A DNA stretch of 64,000 nt. Origin: Idiomarina sp. X4 (lineage in GTDB: Bacteria; Pseudomonadota; Gammaproteobacteria; Enterobacterales; Alteromonadaceae). The stretch covers positions 2,170,001-2,234,000 of the forward strand of contig NZ_CP025000.1 of NCBI RefSeq assembly GCF_002808045.1, written 5' to 3'. Position numbers and translations under genes: made by a program. Position 1 is the stretch's first letter. Every line of letters begins with the position of its first letter. The notes below the pieces were generated by a model. It was given only the letters and a program-made list of their open reading frames with translations, searched no databases and was not told the origin of the DNA. Shown piece by piece: positions 15,767 to 26,217 of this stretch.

Positions 15767-18538
15767 TTATTCTTCGTCACTTTGAAGAATAGTGACTTCG
15801 CCTAGATTCAGTTCGCGAACTTTATCTTCAATTTCAGCTAAGTCACCAACAATAACCCAGGTCATGGCGTTTGGTGTTAACACATTATCGGCGCTTTCCT
15901 GGATATCATCCAGAGTAATTGCATTGATGCGCTGACCATAGGACTCAAGATACTCAACGTCTTTGCCTTTGTTAAAGGTACTTATCAACCCGCTCAATAA
16001 AGCGCCTTTGGTTTCATAAGCGCCAGGAAGTTTGGCTGTTTTGTTGGCTTTAACTTTGGCAAGTTCATCGTCGGTTGCCGGCTTATCGCCTTCATACTGA
16101 GTAAACTCTTTGACAATTTCCTGAATGGATTCCTGAGTCTTGTCCGTTTGAACCGGCGCAAGTGCCATTAATAGTCCGGGGCCTTCGTTGTCCAGCCATA
16201 TAGAACGAGCACCGTAAGACCAGCCCTTATCCTCACGGAGATTCATATTTAAACGACTGGTGAAACTGCCACCGAGAATCGTATTCATCACGTCAATGGT
16301 ATCGGCGTTGTCGACTTGACCTGAAGGTGCAAGCTGCCCCGCAATAATTAACGATTGAGGTGTTCCCGGTTTATTAATCAGGAAAACGCGACTGTCGTTT
16401 GATGCTGCAGACGCATCCAGTGTTTTTTCAGGCTTAGGTGTTGCCGGAGACTGCCAGCTGGCAAATTGCTCTTCCAGCAATAATTTAGCTTGCTCTACTG
16501 TGGTGTCGCCCACAATGACCAGTTTTGCATTGTCCGGGCGTAGCCAGGTTTGTGCATGCTCAACTAAGTCTTCACGCGTCAGAGACTTAATTGAGTCGAC
16601 CGTACCAGAGCCCGTCAGCGGCTGGCTGTATGCGTGACCATCACCGAACATTAAGCCAGGCAAAACGCGCAGAGCCTGAGTTTGAGGGCGAGCTTCTTCC
16701 TTGCGAATGCCCTCTATCCAATTTGAACGTTTGCGTTCAATTTCTTCTTCTGAAAAAGCCGGATTTTGCAGAACATCATTCATTAACGATAAGCTTTCGG
16801 CAAAGTTAACGCTTAGCGTGTCCATGCTAATGCGAGAGCTGTCCAGACTGGCTGAGGCATTTAGGTTGGTACCTAAAGACTCTAAGCGTTCACTTAACTC
16901 TAACGCTCCCAAACTCTCAGTTCCTTCTTTCAGCATTGACATGGTATAGCTTGCTGTACCTAATTTACCGCCAACATCTGACGCATAACCACTGTCAAAG
17001 ACTAAGCTCATTTCAATGGTTGGGGTATCGGTACGTTGTGCCAAATAGACATCTAAGCCATTCGACAGTGTAAACTGCTCAACTTCTGGTAATTCCAGCT
17101 GAGGTAAGTCGCCAACATTAGGAAGCTCTGAACGATCTGCATCCGTTTCCTGCGCCGTGTAGTTTGGTTGTGGTACAACGTTCAGAACAAAGTCGCCACT
17201 GGATAACCACTTTTGAGCGACATTTTGAATGTCACTGACGGTTGCCTGTTTTGTCCACTCCATTTCCTGTGCATAGAAGCCAGGGTCGTCGTGGTAGACA
17301 GCGCCAGAGGCAAGAATGTCTGACTTACCACCAAAGCCACCCACTTTTTCAGCACGGCGTACAAAGTTTGCTGTCGTACTAAACTTAGTACGTTGCAATT
17401 CTGATTGGGTAGGCCCTTCTTTAATTAAGCGCTGTAACTCTTCATTAATAATTGCTTCGATTTGCTCAAGCTCAACACCTGGTTTTGCATCAGCCGTAAT
17501 CATGAACTGACCGGCCAGTGTGCGACCGTATTGGAAAGCGCCAACAGAGCTGGCAATTTGCTCGTCATAGACCAGACGCTCATACAAACGAGAGTTTTTC
17601 CCGTTGGCAAGGATATCAGCGAATAGCTCAAGGTATTCGGAGTCAGCCGTACCCATTTGCGCGGTATTCCAAACTTTATAAACACGAGCGGCTGGAACAC
17701 GGTCTTCCATGGTAGCACGTTTGGTTTCATCGCGTTTTGCGACCCAGGTTTCTTGTTTTTTCAACGGTTTGCCTGGGTCGATGTCAGCAAAGTATTTGGT
17801 GACCTTCTCTCTCGCGGTTTCAACATCAATGTCACCCGCTAAGACGAGTACAGCGTTGGCGGCACCATAGTAGTCTTTAAACCATTGGTGTACGTCGTCC
17901 AGTGTCGCTGCATTTAAGTCTTCCATCGAGCCAATAACCGACCATGAATAAGGATGACCTTCCGGGAACGTTTGCTCGGCAATGTAGCTCCAGGCTTTAC
18001 CGTATGGCTGAGCTTCACCCTGACGCTTCTCGTTTTGTACAACGCCACGTTGTTCGTCGAGCTTTTCTTGAGTAACAGCGCCTAACAAATGACCCATGCG
18101 GTCCGACTCCATCCATAACGCCATATCAAGCGCTGGTGTTGGAACGTTTTCAAAGTAATTCGTGCGGTCGTTGTTGGTGGTACCGTTCATTTCAGTGGCG
18201 CCTGCACGTTCAAAAGGACCGAAATATTCGTCGTCGTAGTTTTCAGTACCATTAAACATCAAATGTTCAAACAGGTGCGCGAAACCCGTTTTACCGGGCT
18301 TTTCGTCTTTAGAACCAACGGCGTACCATACGTTAACGGCAACAATGGGGGCTTTGCGATCTTCATGAACGACAACCGTTAATCCGTTATCTAAGGTAAA
18401 TGTTTCGTAGTTAACCTTCACTTCAGGAAACTGAGACTGGCTAACAGCGGTTGTATTACTAGCCGATGTTGTTGACTGGCAGCCGCCTAAAAGAACCGTC
18501 GTCACTGCAACTGCAGTGAGGGTTTTCATCATCTTCAT
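15767..18538 (-). CDS. M16-family zinc peptidase, lipoprotein, fused two-half form
   Basis: About 923 residues. The ATG at 18538 (after GGGAAT) gives a lipoprotein signal with LLGGC, Cys about 20; an upstream in-frame start at 18571 would bury it. The first M16 half has HLFEHLMFNG, the inverted HxxEH zinc motif, and a downstream Glu region (EKRQGE); the second half (from about residue 500) lacks HxxEH and should be structural, as in pitrilysin-like clams. It probably degrades peptides in the periplasm, anchored to a membrane. It stands alone, ending at a strong shared terminator. Confidence 0.9.
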   Translation of the reverse strand: MKMMKTLTAVAVTTVLLGGCQSTTSASNTTAVSQSQFPEVKVNYETFTLDNGLTVVVHEDRKAPIVAVNVWYAVGSKDEKPGKTGFAHLFEHLMFNGTENYDDEYFGPFERAGATEMNGTTNNDRTNYFENVPTPALDMALWMESDRMGHLLGAVTQEKLDEQRGVVQNEKRQGEAQPYGKAWSYIAEQTFPEGHPYSWSVIGSMEDLNAATLDDVHQWFKDYYGAANAVLVLAGDIDVETAREKVTKYFADIDPGKPLKKQETWVAKRDETKRATMEDRVPAARVYKVWNTAQMGTADSEYLELFADILANGKNSRLYERLVYDEQIASSVGAFQYGRTLAGQFMITADAKPGVELEQIEAIINEELQRLIKEGPTQSELQRTKFSTTANFVRRAEKVGGFGGKSDILASGAVYHDDPGFYAQEMEWTKQATVSDIQNVAQKWLSSGDFVLNVVPQPNYTAQETDADRSELPNVGDLPQLELPEVEQFTLSNGLDVYLAQRTDTPTIEMSLVFDSGYASDVGGKLGTASYTMSMLKEGTESLGALELSERLESLGTNLNASASLDSSRISMDTLSVNFAESLSLMNDVLQNPAFSEEEIERKRSNWIEGIRKEEARPQTQALRVLPGLMFGDGHAYSQPLTGSGTVDSIKSLTREDLVEHAQTWLRPDNAKLVIVGDTTVEQAKLLLEEQFASWQSPATPKPEKTLDASAASNDSRVFLINKPGTPQSLIIAGQLAPSGQVDNADTIDVMNTILGGSFTSRLNMNLREDKGWSYGARSIWLDNEGPGLLMALAPVQTDKTQESIQEIVKEFTQYEGDKPATDDELAKVKANKTAKLPGAYETKGALLSGLISTFNKGKDVEYLESYGQRINAITLDDIQESADNVLTPNAMTWVIVGDLAEIEDKVRELNLGEVTILQSDEE

Positions 18539-18751
18539 AATTATTCCCAATATTGTTTTTATAAGCCCCACTACTATACGAAACCCCAGCGGGGTGTGCC
18601 CGATAAATGACCTGTTAAATTGTAACGAAATTAAACATATTGAAACCGCCCACTGTTTTTTGTGATAAATAAGGTTTCAGTCAAGTCTTTTAATTACGCA
18701 GACAATCAAGGATAATTGCGCGCGATTTGCAGAAAATAGATACGGTATCTT

Positions 18752-19396
18752 GTGAATAAGACGGTGAATAAGACGACAGTTATAGCAATAGCGGGGGCTT
18801 CAGCGTCAGGCAAAAGTTTGTTTGCCTCGACGGTTTATCAGGAGTTAGTTGCGGAGTTGGGCACTGACGGTATCGCCATTCTCGCCGAGGATGCTTACTA
18901 CCGCGATCAGAGTCATATGACGATGGAACAGCGAGTTCTGACCAACTATGACCAACCGGCGGCCTTCGAGCATGACTTGCTCATGAAGCACTTAAAACAG
19001 TTGAAGGCTGGCGAAGCGGTTGAAATGCCGCAGTACAGCCATAAAACGCACACCCGCCTTCCCGAAACCATTAAAGTGGCACCGGCAAGGGTAGTTATGG
19101 TTGAAGGTATTTTATTACTGACGGACGAAAAGCTGAGGGAACAGTTCGATATCTCCGTATTTATGGATACCCCCCTCGATATTTGCTTGCTGCGTCGTAT
19201 TAAACGCGATATTGAAGAGCGTGGTAGAAATTTACAGTCAGTAACAGAGCAATACGAACAGTATGTGCGCCCGGCGTTTTTTGACTTTATTTTCCCATCT
19301 AAGCAATACGCTGATCTTGTTGTCACTCGTGGTGGCCAGAACGAAATAGCCATTGACATTATAAAAACAAAAATACGTCAGTTGCTGGCGGAATAA
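18752..19396 (+). CDS. udk: Uridine kinase
   Basis: A GTG-started 214-residue P-loop kinase. GASASGKS (about residues 14-21) binds ATP, and [24 protein letters not shown] and [11 protein letters not shown] are the uridine-binding and lid segments of the Udk family. It phosphorylates uridine and cytidine to UMP and CMP in pyrimidine salvage. Length equals E. coli Udk (213 aa). The nucleoside transporter gene follows after 12 bases, so uptake and trapping of nucleosides are co-expressed. A second in-frame GTG at 18764 is possible. Confidence 0.94.
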   Translation: MNKTVNKTTVIAIAGASASGKSLFASTVYQELVAELGTDGIAILAEDAYYRDQSHMTMEQRVLTNYDQPAAFEHDLLMKHLKQLKAGEAVEMPQYSHKTHTRLPETIKVAPARVVMVEGILLLTDEKLREQFDISVFMDTPLDICLLRRIKRDIEERGRNLQSVTEQYEQYVRPAFFDFIFPSKQYADLVVTRGGQNEIAIDIIKTKIRQLLAE

Positions 19397-19408
19397 ACTG
19401 GTTTTCTT

Positions 19409-20617
19409 ATGAATAGTATTCTTGGCATTGCCATTATTTTTCTCGTTGCTTATCTGGTGTCGACAAACCGCAAAGCTATCCGCTGGCGCACCGTTCTCGG
19501 TGCGTTTGCTATTCAAGTCGTGCTTGCCGGGTTTGTGCTTTATGTGCCTATTGGTCGTGAAATGCTGTTTGGTTTCGCACAGGGCGTTTCGACCGTTATT
19601 GGCTACACCAAAGCGGGTATCGACTTTCTGTTTGGTAACTTAGCGTCCGAAGACTTTGGCTTTGTGTTCGCCATTCAGGTGTTGTCCGTTATTGTCTTTT
19701 TCTCGTCACTTATTTCCGTGCTTTATTATCTGGGTATTATGAAGTGGGTCATTCGCATACTCGGTGGTGGCTTGCAAAAACTGCTGGGCACCAGTCGCCC
19801 TGAGTCGATGTCAGCGGCGGCAAATATTTTCGTGGGGCAGACAGAAGCGCCCATGATGGTGCGGCCTTTCATTGGCACCATGACACGCTCGGAGCTTTTT
19901 GCCGTAATGGTGGGCGGAATGGCGTCCGTTTCCGGATCCGTTTTGGCGGGTTATGCCGGGGTTGGCGTAGAGCTAAAATACCTAATTGCGGCAAGTTTCA
20001 TGGCAGCCCCAGCTGGCTTCCTTATGGCCAAAATGATGATTCCGGAGTGCGAAAAGCCACGTAACGATCTTGAAGAAATAGAAGTGGATGATAACTCAGC
20101 TAACGTTATTGATGCGGCAGCGCAAGGTGCGTCCAGTGGCTTGCAACTGGCGATGAATGTGGGCGCAATGTTGCTGGCGTTTGTGGCACTTATTGCGTTA
20201 ATTAATGGTATTTTCGGCTGGGTTGGTAGCTGGTTTGGTTACGCTGATTTAACCTTGCAGGAAGTATTTGGTTATGTCTTTCAGCCAGTCGCTTATGTGT
20301 TAGGCGTCAGCTGGGATGAAGCGAACCTTGCCGGTAGTTTCATTGGCCAAAAGCTAGTTATTAATGAGTTTGTTGCTTATCTCGATTTTGTGAATTACAA
20401 AGAGCAAATGAGCGAGCACTCACAAGTGATTGTGACGTTCGTGCTATGTGGCTTTGCAAACTTTTCATCCATTGCTATTTTGCTTGGTGGTCTTGGCGGT
20501 ATGGCACCCAGTCGCCGTCATGACATAGCCAGATTGGGTATGAGAGCGCTTTTAGCCGCGACGCTTGCGAATATGATGAGCGCTGCGATAGCTGGCTTCT
20601 TTGTTTCCCTGACCTAA
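19409..20617 (+). CDS. nupC: Concentrative nucleoside transporter (NupC type)
   Basis: A 402-residue inner-membrane protein of the CNT family: N-terminal hydrophobic helices, [28 protein letters not shown], the [29 protein letters not shown] segment that forms the nucleoside and cation site, and [14 protein letters not shown]. Length agrees with E. coli NupC (400 aa). It imports nucleosides with H+ or Na+. It is 12 bases downstream of udk, and a hairpin at 20628-20651 follows. Confidence 0.94.
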   Translation: MNSILGIAIIFLVAYLVSTNRKAIRWRTVLGAFAIQVVLAGFVLYVPIGREMLFGFAQGVSTVIGYTKAGIDFLFGNLASEDFGFVFAIQVLSVIVFFSSLISVLYYLGIMKWVIRILGGGLQKLLGTSRPESMSAAANIFVGQTEAPMMVRPFIGTMTRSELFAVMVGGMASVSGSVLAGYAGVGVELKYLIAASFMAAPAGFLMAKMMIPECEKPRNDLEEIEVDDNSANVIDAAAQGASSGLQLAMNVGAMLLAFVALIALINGIFGWVGSWFGYADLTLQEVFGYVFQPVAYVLGVSWDEANLAGSFIGQKLVINEFVAYLDFVNYKEQMSEHSQVIVTFVLCGFANFSSIAILLGGLGGMAPSRRHDIARLGMRALLAATLANMMSAAIAGFFVSLT

Positions 20618-20627
20618 TAAAGCCCCG

Positions 20628-20651
20628 GAGACCGCAATTAACTGCGGTCTC
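20628..20651. terminator. Convergent hairpin between nupC and tesB
   Basis: Nine-base arms GAGACCGCA / TGCGGTCTC with a six-base loop that contains the tesB stop codon. There is no long T-run, so it may stabilise 3' ends rather than terminate strongly. Confidence 0.45.
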
Positions 20652-21498
20652 TCATGACACCTTCCTGAATGGTCGATGCGACCAGCATACCGTCTCTGGT
20701 ATATATTTGACCACGCACCAGACCACGCTGCCCGCTGGCTGATGGGCTGTCTATTGCGTACAAGACCCAGTCATCCATGCGGAAATCACGATGGAACCAC
20801 ATGGCGTGGTCAATGGTCGCAACCTGCATATTGGGTTGCGCAAAACTAACGCCATGAGGCTGCAACGCGGTTGGTAGAAAGTTAAAGTCTGACGCGTAAG
20901 CCAGTAGGTATTTATGCACGCGAGTGTCCGCGGGCATATTGCCGTTGGCTTTTAACCAAACATAACGCTTAGGTTCGTCTTTTTCCGGCTTAAATGGGTT
21001 ATAGGGCGTTACAAAACGCATTTCTATTGGTTTTTCACAAATAAATTTATTGCGAAGTGGCGCCGGAATCAATTCTTCGTGTTCGCGGTAAATATCCAGG
21101 TCTGATATCAAACCTTCTGGTCCGGGAACTTCTGGCATGACGTCCTGGTGTTCAAAACCGCTTTCCTGCTGTTGAAACGACGCGGTCATATAGAAAATAG
21201 GCTTGCCGTACTGAATGGCTTGCACCCGCCGCGCTGAAAAGCTTTTACCGTCGCGAATGTTTTCTACATCGTAAACAATGGGCTTTTTGGCATCGCCCGG
21301 ACGCAAAAAGTAACTGTGAAACGAGTGGCAGACACGTTCGGCCGGTAATGTTTCTTTTGCCGCAGACAGCGCTTGACCAATGACCTGGCCGCCAAATACA
21401 GCACCAAAGCCTAAATCCTGACTTTGACCGCGGTATAAGCCGTCTTCAATGGTTTCCAGTGTCAATAGGTTCAATAAATCGTCGAGTACCTTGCTCAT
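20638..21498 (-). CDS. tesB: Acyl-CoA thioesterase II
   Basis: A 286-residue double hot-dog thioesterase equal in length to E. coli TesB. The N-terminal half has [23 protein letters not shown] and [18 protein letters not shown]. The C-terminal half carries the expected catalytic region: [13 protein letters not shown] (Asp), [13 protein letters not shown] (Ser/Thr position) and STIQEGVMR (Gln). It hydrolyses medium- and long-chain acyl-CoA to free acid and CoA in the cytosol. Monocistronic and convergent with nupC. Confidence 0.94.
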   Translation of the reverse strand: MSKVLDDLLNLLTLETIEDGLYRGQSQDLGFGAVFGGQVIGQALSAAKETLPAERVCHSFHSYFLRPGDAKKPIVYDVENIRDGKSFSARRVQAIQYGKPIFYMTASFQQQESGFEHQDVMPEVPGPEGLISDLDIYREHEELIPAPLRNKFICEKPIEMRFVTPYNPFKPEKDEPKRYVWLKANGNMPADTRVHKYLLAYASDFNFLPTALQPHGVSFAQPNMQVATIDHAMWFHRDFRMDDWVLYAIDSPSASGQRGLVRGQIYTRDGMLVASTIQEGVMRDRS

Positions 21499-21677
21499 TT
21501 CCTGCGTCCTGTAGTGCTGATTTAAACTTAAGTCTTATTGATCTTAAACGGTTTTTTCGGACTATGTAATATAAAGTAAGAAAATAACGATTATAGTAGA
21601 TTAACTGAACATTTTACGTGCAGTGTGTTGGCACAACTCTTTGATTTGTGTTTGCATAGAAAGCACTTTATGTGGCT

Positions 21678-21715
21678 CAAACGATTCTGTTTGTCTATAT
21701 TAGAAGTATCGTTTG
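21678..21715 (+). promoter_or_regulatory. Inverted repeat in the acnA leader
   Basis: Perfect eight-base arms CAAACGAT and ATCGTTTG separated by 22 bases flank a TATATT that could be a -10 element, 40-77 bases before the acnA ATG. It could be an operator pair or an RNA stem. The rest of the 256-base region between tesB and acnA shows no gene. Confidence 0.45.
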
Positions 21716-21754
21716 GCTTAACAAAACGCTTAAGAAGCGAAAGGGAGAGTATCT

Positions 21755-24424
21755 ATGTCAGGCAACGACAGTCTGAAAACCTTAAGTACATTAGAGGTTA
21801 ACGGAAAAACCTTTCATTACTACAGTTTGCCCAAAGCGGCAGAAGCTCTAGGGGATATTTCAAAACTTCCGGCTTCAATGAAAGTGTTGTTAGAAAACTT
21901 GCTGCGTAATGAAGACGGCAGCACAGTGAATGAAGATGATTTAAAAGCCATGGTCGATTGGCAGAAAGAAAAGAAGATTGACCGTGAAATACAGTACCGC
22001 CCGGCGCGCGTACTGATGCAAGACTTCACCGGCGTCCCCGGTATTGTCGATTTGGCTGCCATGCGAGACGCGGTTGATAAAGCGGGTCACGACCCTGAAA
22101 CCATTAACCCGCTGTCACCGGTCGACTTGGTTATCGACCACTCGGTAATGGTCGATAAGTACGCAAGTCCTGAAGCGTTTAAAGAGAATGTTCGCATTGA
22201 AATGGAGCGTAACAAAGAGCGTTACGAATTCCTGAAGTGGGGACAGGGCGCGTTCGAAAACTTTCGTGTAGTGCCGCCAGGTACAGGTATTTGCCACCAG
22301 GTAAACCTGGAATATTTAGGTAAAAGTGTCTGGACTAGAGAGGAAGACGGTAAAACCTTTGCATTCCCGGATACTCTAGTCGGTACTGACTCACACACCA
22401 CCATGATCAACGGTATTGGTGTATTAGGTTGGGGTGTTGGCGGCATTGAAGCAGAAGCCGCAATGCTTGGTCAGCCGGTTTCTATGCTGATTCCGGAGGT
22501 GGTTGGTTTCCGTTTAACCGGTAAACTTAACGAAGGTGTAACGGCAACTGACTTGGTATTAACCGTAACGCAAATGCTGCGTGAAAAAGGTGTTGTCGGT
22601 AAGTTTGTTGAATTCTACGGTCCAGGTTTAGACAACCTGCCATTGGCAGACCGTGCGACCATATCAAATATGGCACCAGAGTATGGTGCAACCTGTGGTT
22701 TCTTCCCGGTGGATGATGAGACATTGCGCTACTTCCGCCTGTCAGGTCGTGACGAAGAGACCATTGAACTGGTTGAAAAGTACAGCAAAGCTCAGGGTCT
22801 ATGGCGTGACAACGACAACGAACCTGAGTATACCGACTCATTAGAGTTAGACTTAGGTGATGTGACGGCATCATTGGCAGGACCTAAGCGTCCGCAGGAC
22901 CGCGTCAACATGGAGCAGTTAGGTAGTAACTTTGACCTGATTCTTGAGACGAATGGCCAGTCAAGTGAGAAAGATAAAGAGGTGCCGGTAAAAGGTAAGG
23001 ACTACAGCCTATCACATGGTGACGTTGTTATCGCCGCTATTACCTCTTGTACCAACACCTCAAACCCAAGCGTTATGATGGCAGCTGGTCTGTTGGCTCA
23101 AAAAGCGATAGAAAAAGGGTTAATGCGTAAGCCGTGGGTTAAGTCATCGCTTGCACCTGGCTCTAAAGTCGTGACTGATTATCTGGCAAAAGCGGGGTTG
23201 GATGACTACCTCGATAAACTTGGTTTTCATCTAGTAGGTTACGGTTGTACGACGTGTATTGGTAACTCGGGCCCATTGGACGATGAAATTACTGAAGCGA
23301 TTCAGGAGGGGGATTTAACCGTATCGTCGGTGTTGTCCGGTAACCGCAACTTTGAAGGTCGCGTTCACCCAGAAGTTAAGGCGAACTGGCTTGCGTCACC
23401 ACCGCTAGTTGTTGCTTATGCGTTGGCAGGTACCACGCGTACTGACTTAACCAAAGATCCTATTGGTAAAGACAAAGACGGCAACGACGTGTTCTTGAAA
23501 GACATTTGGCCAAGCAGCGCAGAAATCTCAGAAGCGGTTAAAATGGTTGATAACCAAATGTTCGGCAAAGAATACGCTGAAGTATTCGCCGGTGACGAAG
23601 AGTGGCAGAACATTAGTGTCGCTGAGGGTAAAACCTATAATTGGCAGGATGAGTCGACCTACGTTAAGAACCCACCGTTCTTCGAAGGTATTGATAAGCC
23701 ATTAGAAGGACCAAGTGACATAAAAGACGCAAATGTCTTAGCGGTGTTTGCAGACTCGATTACCACCGACCATATTTCACCAGCGGGTTCTATTAAGCCG
23801 GACTCTCCTGCGGGCAAATACTTGCAGGAAAACGGTGTGGCCGTGAAAGATTTCAACTCGTATGGTTCGCGTCGTGGTAATCATGAAGTCATGATGCGCG
23901 GCACATTCGCCAATATCCGTATCAAGAACCAAATGCTCGACAATGTTGAGGGTGGCTTTACTAAGTTCATTCCGACCGGCGAGCAAATGCCAATTTACGA
24001 CGCTGCCATGAAGTACATGGAAAATGACACACCATTAGTCGTGTTGGCAGGTAAGGAATACGGTACAGGCTCTAGCCGAGACTGGGCAGCAAAAGGCACT
24101 CGTTTGCTGGGCGTTAAGGCTGTTATCGCAGAAAGTTACGAGCGTATTCACCGTTCTAACCTAGTTGGCATGGGCGTTCTGCCACTGCAATTTGCAGACG
24201 GAGAGAGCGTTGAAGAGCACAAGCTTACTGGTGAAGAGCAAATTTCGGTATTGGGACTGAGCGATGACCTTAAACCGGGTCAAATGCTGGACGTTGTTGC
24301 AAAACGCAAAGACGGTTCAGAGGCTAAGTTCAAGGTGAAATGTCGTATCGACACTGGTAACGAAATGAACTATTACAAGAACGGCGGTATTTTGCACTAC
24401 GTACTGCGCCAAATGCTTAAGTAG
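21755..24424 (+). CDS. acnA: Aconitate hydratase A
   Basis: An 889-residue aconitase of the AcnA/IRP type (E. coli AcnA 891 aa). The three [4Fe-4S] ligands are visible: C432 in [10 protein letters not shown] and C498/C501 in [14 protein letters not shown]. The swivelling domain follows with [14 protein letters not shown] and [16 protein letters not shown]. It isomerises citrate to isocitrate in the TCA cycle, which the gltA-sdh-suc genes further right continue. AGGGAG precedes the ATG. An inverted repeat lies in the leader and a strong terminator follows. Confidence 0.97.
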   Translation: MSGNDSLKTLSTLEVNGKTFHYYSLPKAAEALGDISKLPASMKVLLENLLRNEDGSTVNEDDLKAMVDWQKEKKIDREIQYRPARVLMQDFTGVPGIVDLAAMRDAVDKAGHDPETINPLSPVDLVIDHSVMVDKYASPEAFKENVRIEMERNKERYEFLKWGQGAFENFRVVPPGTGICHQVNLEYLGKSVWTREEDGKTFAFPDTLVGTDSHTTMINGIGVLGWGVGGIEAEAAMLGQPVSMLIPEVVGFRLTGKLNEGVTATDLVLTVTQMLREKGVVGKFVEFYGPGLDNLPLADRATISNMAPEYGATCGFFPVDDETLRYFRLSGRDEETIELVEKYSKAQGLWRDNDNEPEYTDSLELDLGDVTASLAGPKRPQDRVNMEQLGSNFDLILETNGQSSEKDKEVPVKGKDYSLSHGDVVIAAITSCTNTSNPSVMMAAGLLAQKAIEKGLMRKPWVKSSLAPGSKVVTDYLAKAGLDDYLDKLGFHLVGYGCTTCIGNSGPLDDEITEAIQEGDLTVSSVLSGNRNFEGRVHPEVKANWLASPPLVVAYALAGTTRTDLTKDPIGKDKDGNDVFLKDIWPSSAEISEAVKMVDNQMFGKEYAEVFAGDEEWQNISVAEGKTYNWQDESTYVKNPPFFEGIDKPLEGPSDIKDANVLAVFADSITTDHISPAGSIKPDSPAGKYLQENGVAVKDFNSYGSRRGNHEVMMRGTFANIRIKNQMLDNVEGGFTKFIPTGEQMPIYDAAMKYMENDTPLVVLAGKEYGTGSSRDWAAKGTRLLGVKAVIAESYERIHRSNLVGMGVLPLQFADGESVEEHKLTGEEQISVLGLSDDLKPGQMLDVVAKRKDGSEAKFKVKCRIDTGNEMNYYKNGGILHYVLRQMLK

Positions 24425-24441
24425 TTGTCAGCTGAAATGAC

Positions 24442-24470
24442 AAAACCCCGGCTTTTTAGCCGGGGTTTTT
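24442..24470 (+). terminator. Rho-independent terminator after acnA
   Basis: Twelve-base arms (AAAACCCCGGCT and its complement) with a four-T loop, followed by a T-run, 18 bases after the acnA stop. It can also act on the convergent folM message. Confidence 0.93.
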
Positions 24471-24498
24471 ATTGGCTATTTGTTAACAGGTAACGGCA

Positions 24499-25206
24499 TT
24501 ACAAATTAAGCGCTCTGCCGCCATCAACTTTTATCGACTCGCCGGTTAGAAATGGGTTGTCACGTAAAAAGCGGACGGTGTCTATCATTGGCTCTAATCC
24601 ACCTTCTACCCGTAAAGGTGTTTCGTCCAGCACCTGCATTTTATGTTCGTTGTCGTGTTCTGGAAGGAATAAAATGGGCCCTGGTTGAATGGCGTTCACA
24701 CGTACATCCGGTGCTAATGCTTTCGCAAAGGCCTGAGTCATATTGGCTAAGCCGGCTTTCGCTGCGCAGTAAGCAATGTAATTAGTGGAAGGTTTATCGG
24801 TGTATATATCCGTAATGTTGATTATAAGCCCATTGTCGGAATTCGACAGCTGTTGTTGTAAGCCGGTAATAAGCAAATAGGGGGCAATATTGTGTACCTG
24901 AAAGACGGCTTCAAGCGCTTCTGAATCGTTGTCTACGGTGTCGTTATCGAAAAAACAGGACGCATTATTAATCAACAAGTCCAGTTTGGAGCCACTTTTC
25001 TTAATTTGAGTAACCATCTCTTTAACTTCGTGCTGGCGGGCAAAGTTCGCCTGAATGGGCTCTGCACCTAATTGACTCAGTTCATCGACACCGTCTTTTG
25101 AGCTGTTGTAATGCGCAAAAACTTTGTAGCCGTCTTTTATCAGTGCTTTGGCGACTTCAAATCCGAAGCGGCGCCCAGCACCTGTCACCAGTGCGGTTTT
25201 TGTCAT
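24499..25206 (-). CDS. folM: FolM-like pteridine (dihydromonapterin) reductase, SDR family
   Basis: A 235-residue short-chain dehydrogenase. TGAGRRFG replaces the usual TGxxxGIG, and the Arg pair is the mark of FolM/pteridine reductase-type NADPH enzymes. LLINNASCFF, the YxxxK pair in YIAYCAAKAG, and VRVNAIQPGPILFLPEHD follow. FolM reduces dihydromonapterin (and weakly dihydrofolate) to the tetrahydro form. It overlaps the folK-like gene by four bases, which strengthens the pterin assignment. Another SDR function is possible. Confidence 0.8.
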   Translation of the reverse strand: MTKTALVTGAGRRFGFEVAKALIKDGYKVFAHYNSSKDGVDELSQLGAEPIQANFARQHEVKEMVTQIKKSGSKLDLLINNASCFFDNDTVDNDSEALEAVFQVHNIAPYLLITGLQQQLSNSDNGLIINITDIYTDKPSTNYIAYCAAKAGLANMTQAFAKALAPDVRVNAIQPGPILFLPEHDNEHKMQVLDETPLRVEGGLEPMIDTVRFLRDNPFLTGESIKVDGGRALNL

Positions 25207-25571
25207 GATGCAAGCCCCAATTCTGTTGTTAGTGATTGTAAGTAATGTGGCACTTCCGGTCCCTCATCAAGAGGTCCTAAAATATCGATATCGATGGTTC
25301 TGTCCTTTCTGCTTCTTTCTGGATCACTGCGATCGCGACCCAGTGCTTCCTCTATTTGGTTAAACCGTTGTTTAAGCTCATGTGAGTTAAGTGGTGTATC
25401 GATAATAAACAAGGCATTGAGAAAACCGTTTTGTGTATCAATATCGACCGGTTTCGTGGCTATGTTTTGACTGAATAAGCAGTTACTGTTCAGCGCCTGT
25501 AACTGTTGCTTTGCGTGGTGGATATTCATTTCAGGATCGATGTTCGAGCCCAGACTGCATAAATACTTCAT
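25203..25571 (-). CDS. Compact FolK-like pyrophosphokinase (HPPK family)
   Basis: A 122-residue HPPK homologue, against about 160 for E. coli FolK. The N-terminal YLCSLGSNIDPE, the GFLNALFIIDT strand, and the catalytic stretch QIEEALGRDRSDPER...KDRTIDIDIL, with the metal-binding Asp pair, are all present. The C-terminal roughly 40 residues after VPHY are missing. It may act on a pterin in the same route as the overlapping folM gene, rather than being the main folate FolK. No frameshift remnant is obvious, so the short form looks natural. Confidence 0.75.
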   Translation of the reverse strand: MKYLCSLGSNIDPEMNIHHAKQQLQALNSNCLFSQNIATKPVDIDTQNGFLNALFIIDTPLNSHELKQRFNQIEEALGRDRSDPERSRKDRTIDIDILGPLDEGPEVPHYLQSLTTELGLAS

Positions 25572-25713
25572 AAGTAAAAGCCACTAAACGTAAAAAATAT
25601 GTTGTGTCATATACGGTGTACAGCGTAAAACGGATGCCCCCTGAAACAGTTGAAATTGCTATAATTGGCTGATAGCCTGAAATTTCAACTTGCGTTGGCG
25701 AGCAGATGTCTCA

Positions 25714-26217
25714 ATGACAAAAAACAAAAAAAGCGTTAACTATTGTTATATCTTGTTTTTATTTTGTTTTATTGGCTTCCTGCCAACGACGACCCTTGCC
25801 GATGAATCATCTCCTCAGCTTACCATTGAAGGGCCAAGCTCGGTTATTAAAGAAGGGTACTTTAATGTCTCAGTGTCTGCAAAGTCTGCTCAACAAAAGC
25901 TTAATAAGCTTACGATTGAAGTCGCGACCGATACAGGCTTCACTCAGAATAAAAAGCAATTTCCTGCATTAGGGGATTTTTCCACCATCTCACTGACTGG
26001 TTTTTCAGATGGTCTTTATCATTTAAGAGCCAGAGCCGAAACCTCGGACGGCGATGTACTGGTCAGTAATGTCATTCAAGTCAGAGTCGAGCACTACCCG
26101 CTATGGCAGGCGCTGACATTATTTTTTATTGGTTTAATTATTTTTGTGGCCGTCGTAACGACGTTGCTTCTATTTCACCGTAACTGGACACATTCACGGC
26201 ACCACTCTCATGACTGA
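25714..26217 (+). CDS. Membrane-anchored extracytoplasmic protein with Ig/FnIII-like domain
   Basis: A 167-residue product. The ATG at 25714 (MTKNKK) is preferred over an upstream TTG because it gives a clean signal peptide (YCYILFLFCFIGFLPTTTLA-DE). A beta-rich domain follows (about 30-125) with FSDGLYHLRARAETSDGDVLVSN, an FnIII-like edge pattern. A transmembrane helix (about 132-155) and a His-rich cytosolic end (HSRHHSHD) complete it. Its 3' end overlaps the symporter gene by eight bases, so it is probably an accessory subunit or substrate-capturing partner. I do not recognise the family. Confidence 0.65.
   Translation: MTKNKKSVNYCYILFLFCFIGFLPTTTLADESSPQLTIEGPSSVIKEGYFNVSVSAKSAQQKLNKLTIEVATDTGFTQNKKQFPALGDFSTISLTGFSDGLYHLRARAETSDGDVLVSNVIQVRVEHYPLWQALTLFFIGLIIFVAVVTTLLLFHRNWTHSRHHSHD

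Noticed and set aside
18539..18571. Upstream start for the M16 peptidase
   Set aside because: It would place 11 extra residues before a normal lipoprotein signal peptide and has no RBS.
22527..22874. 115-codon antisense frame inside acnA
   Set aside because: Product is His/Arg/Leu-rich without a family match and lies fully within a clear aconitase gene.
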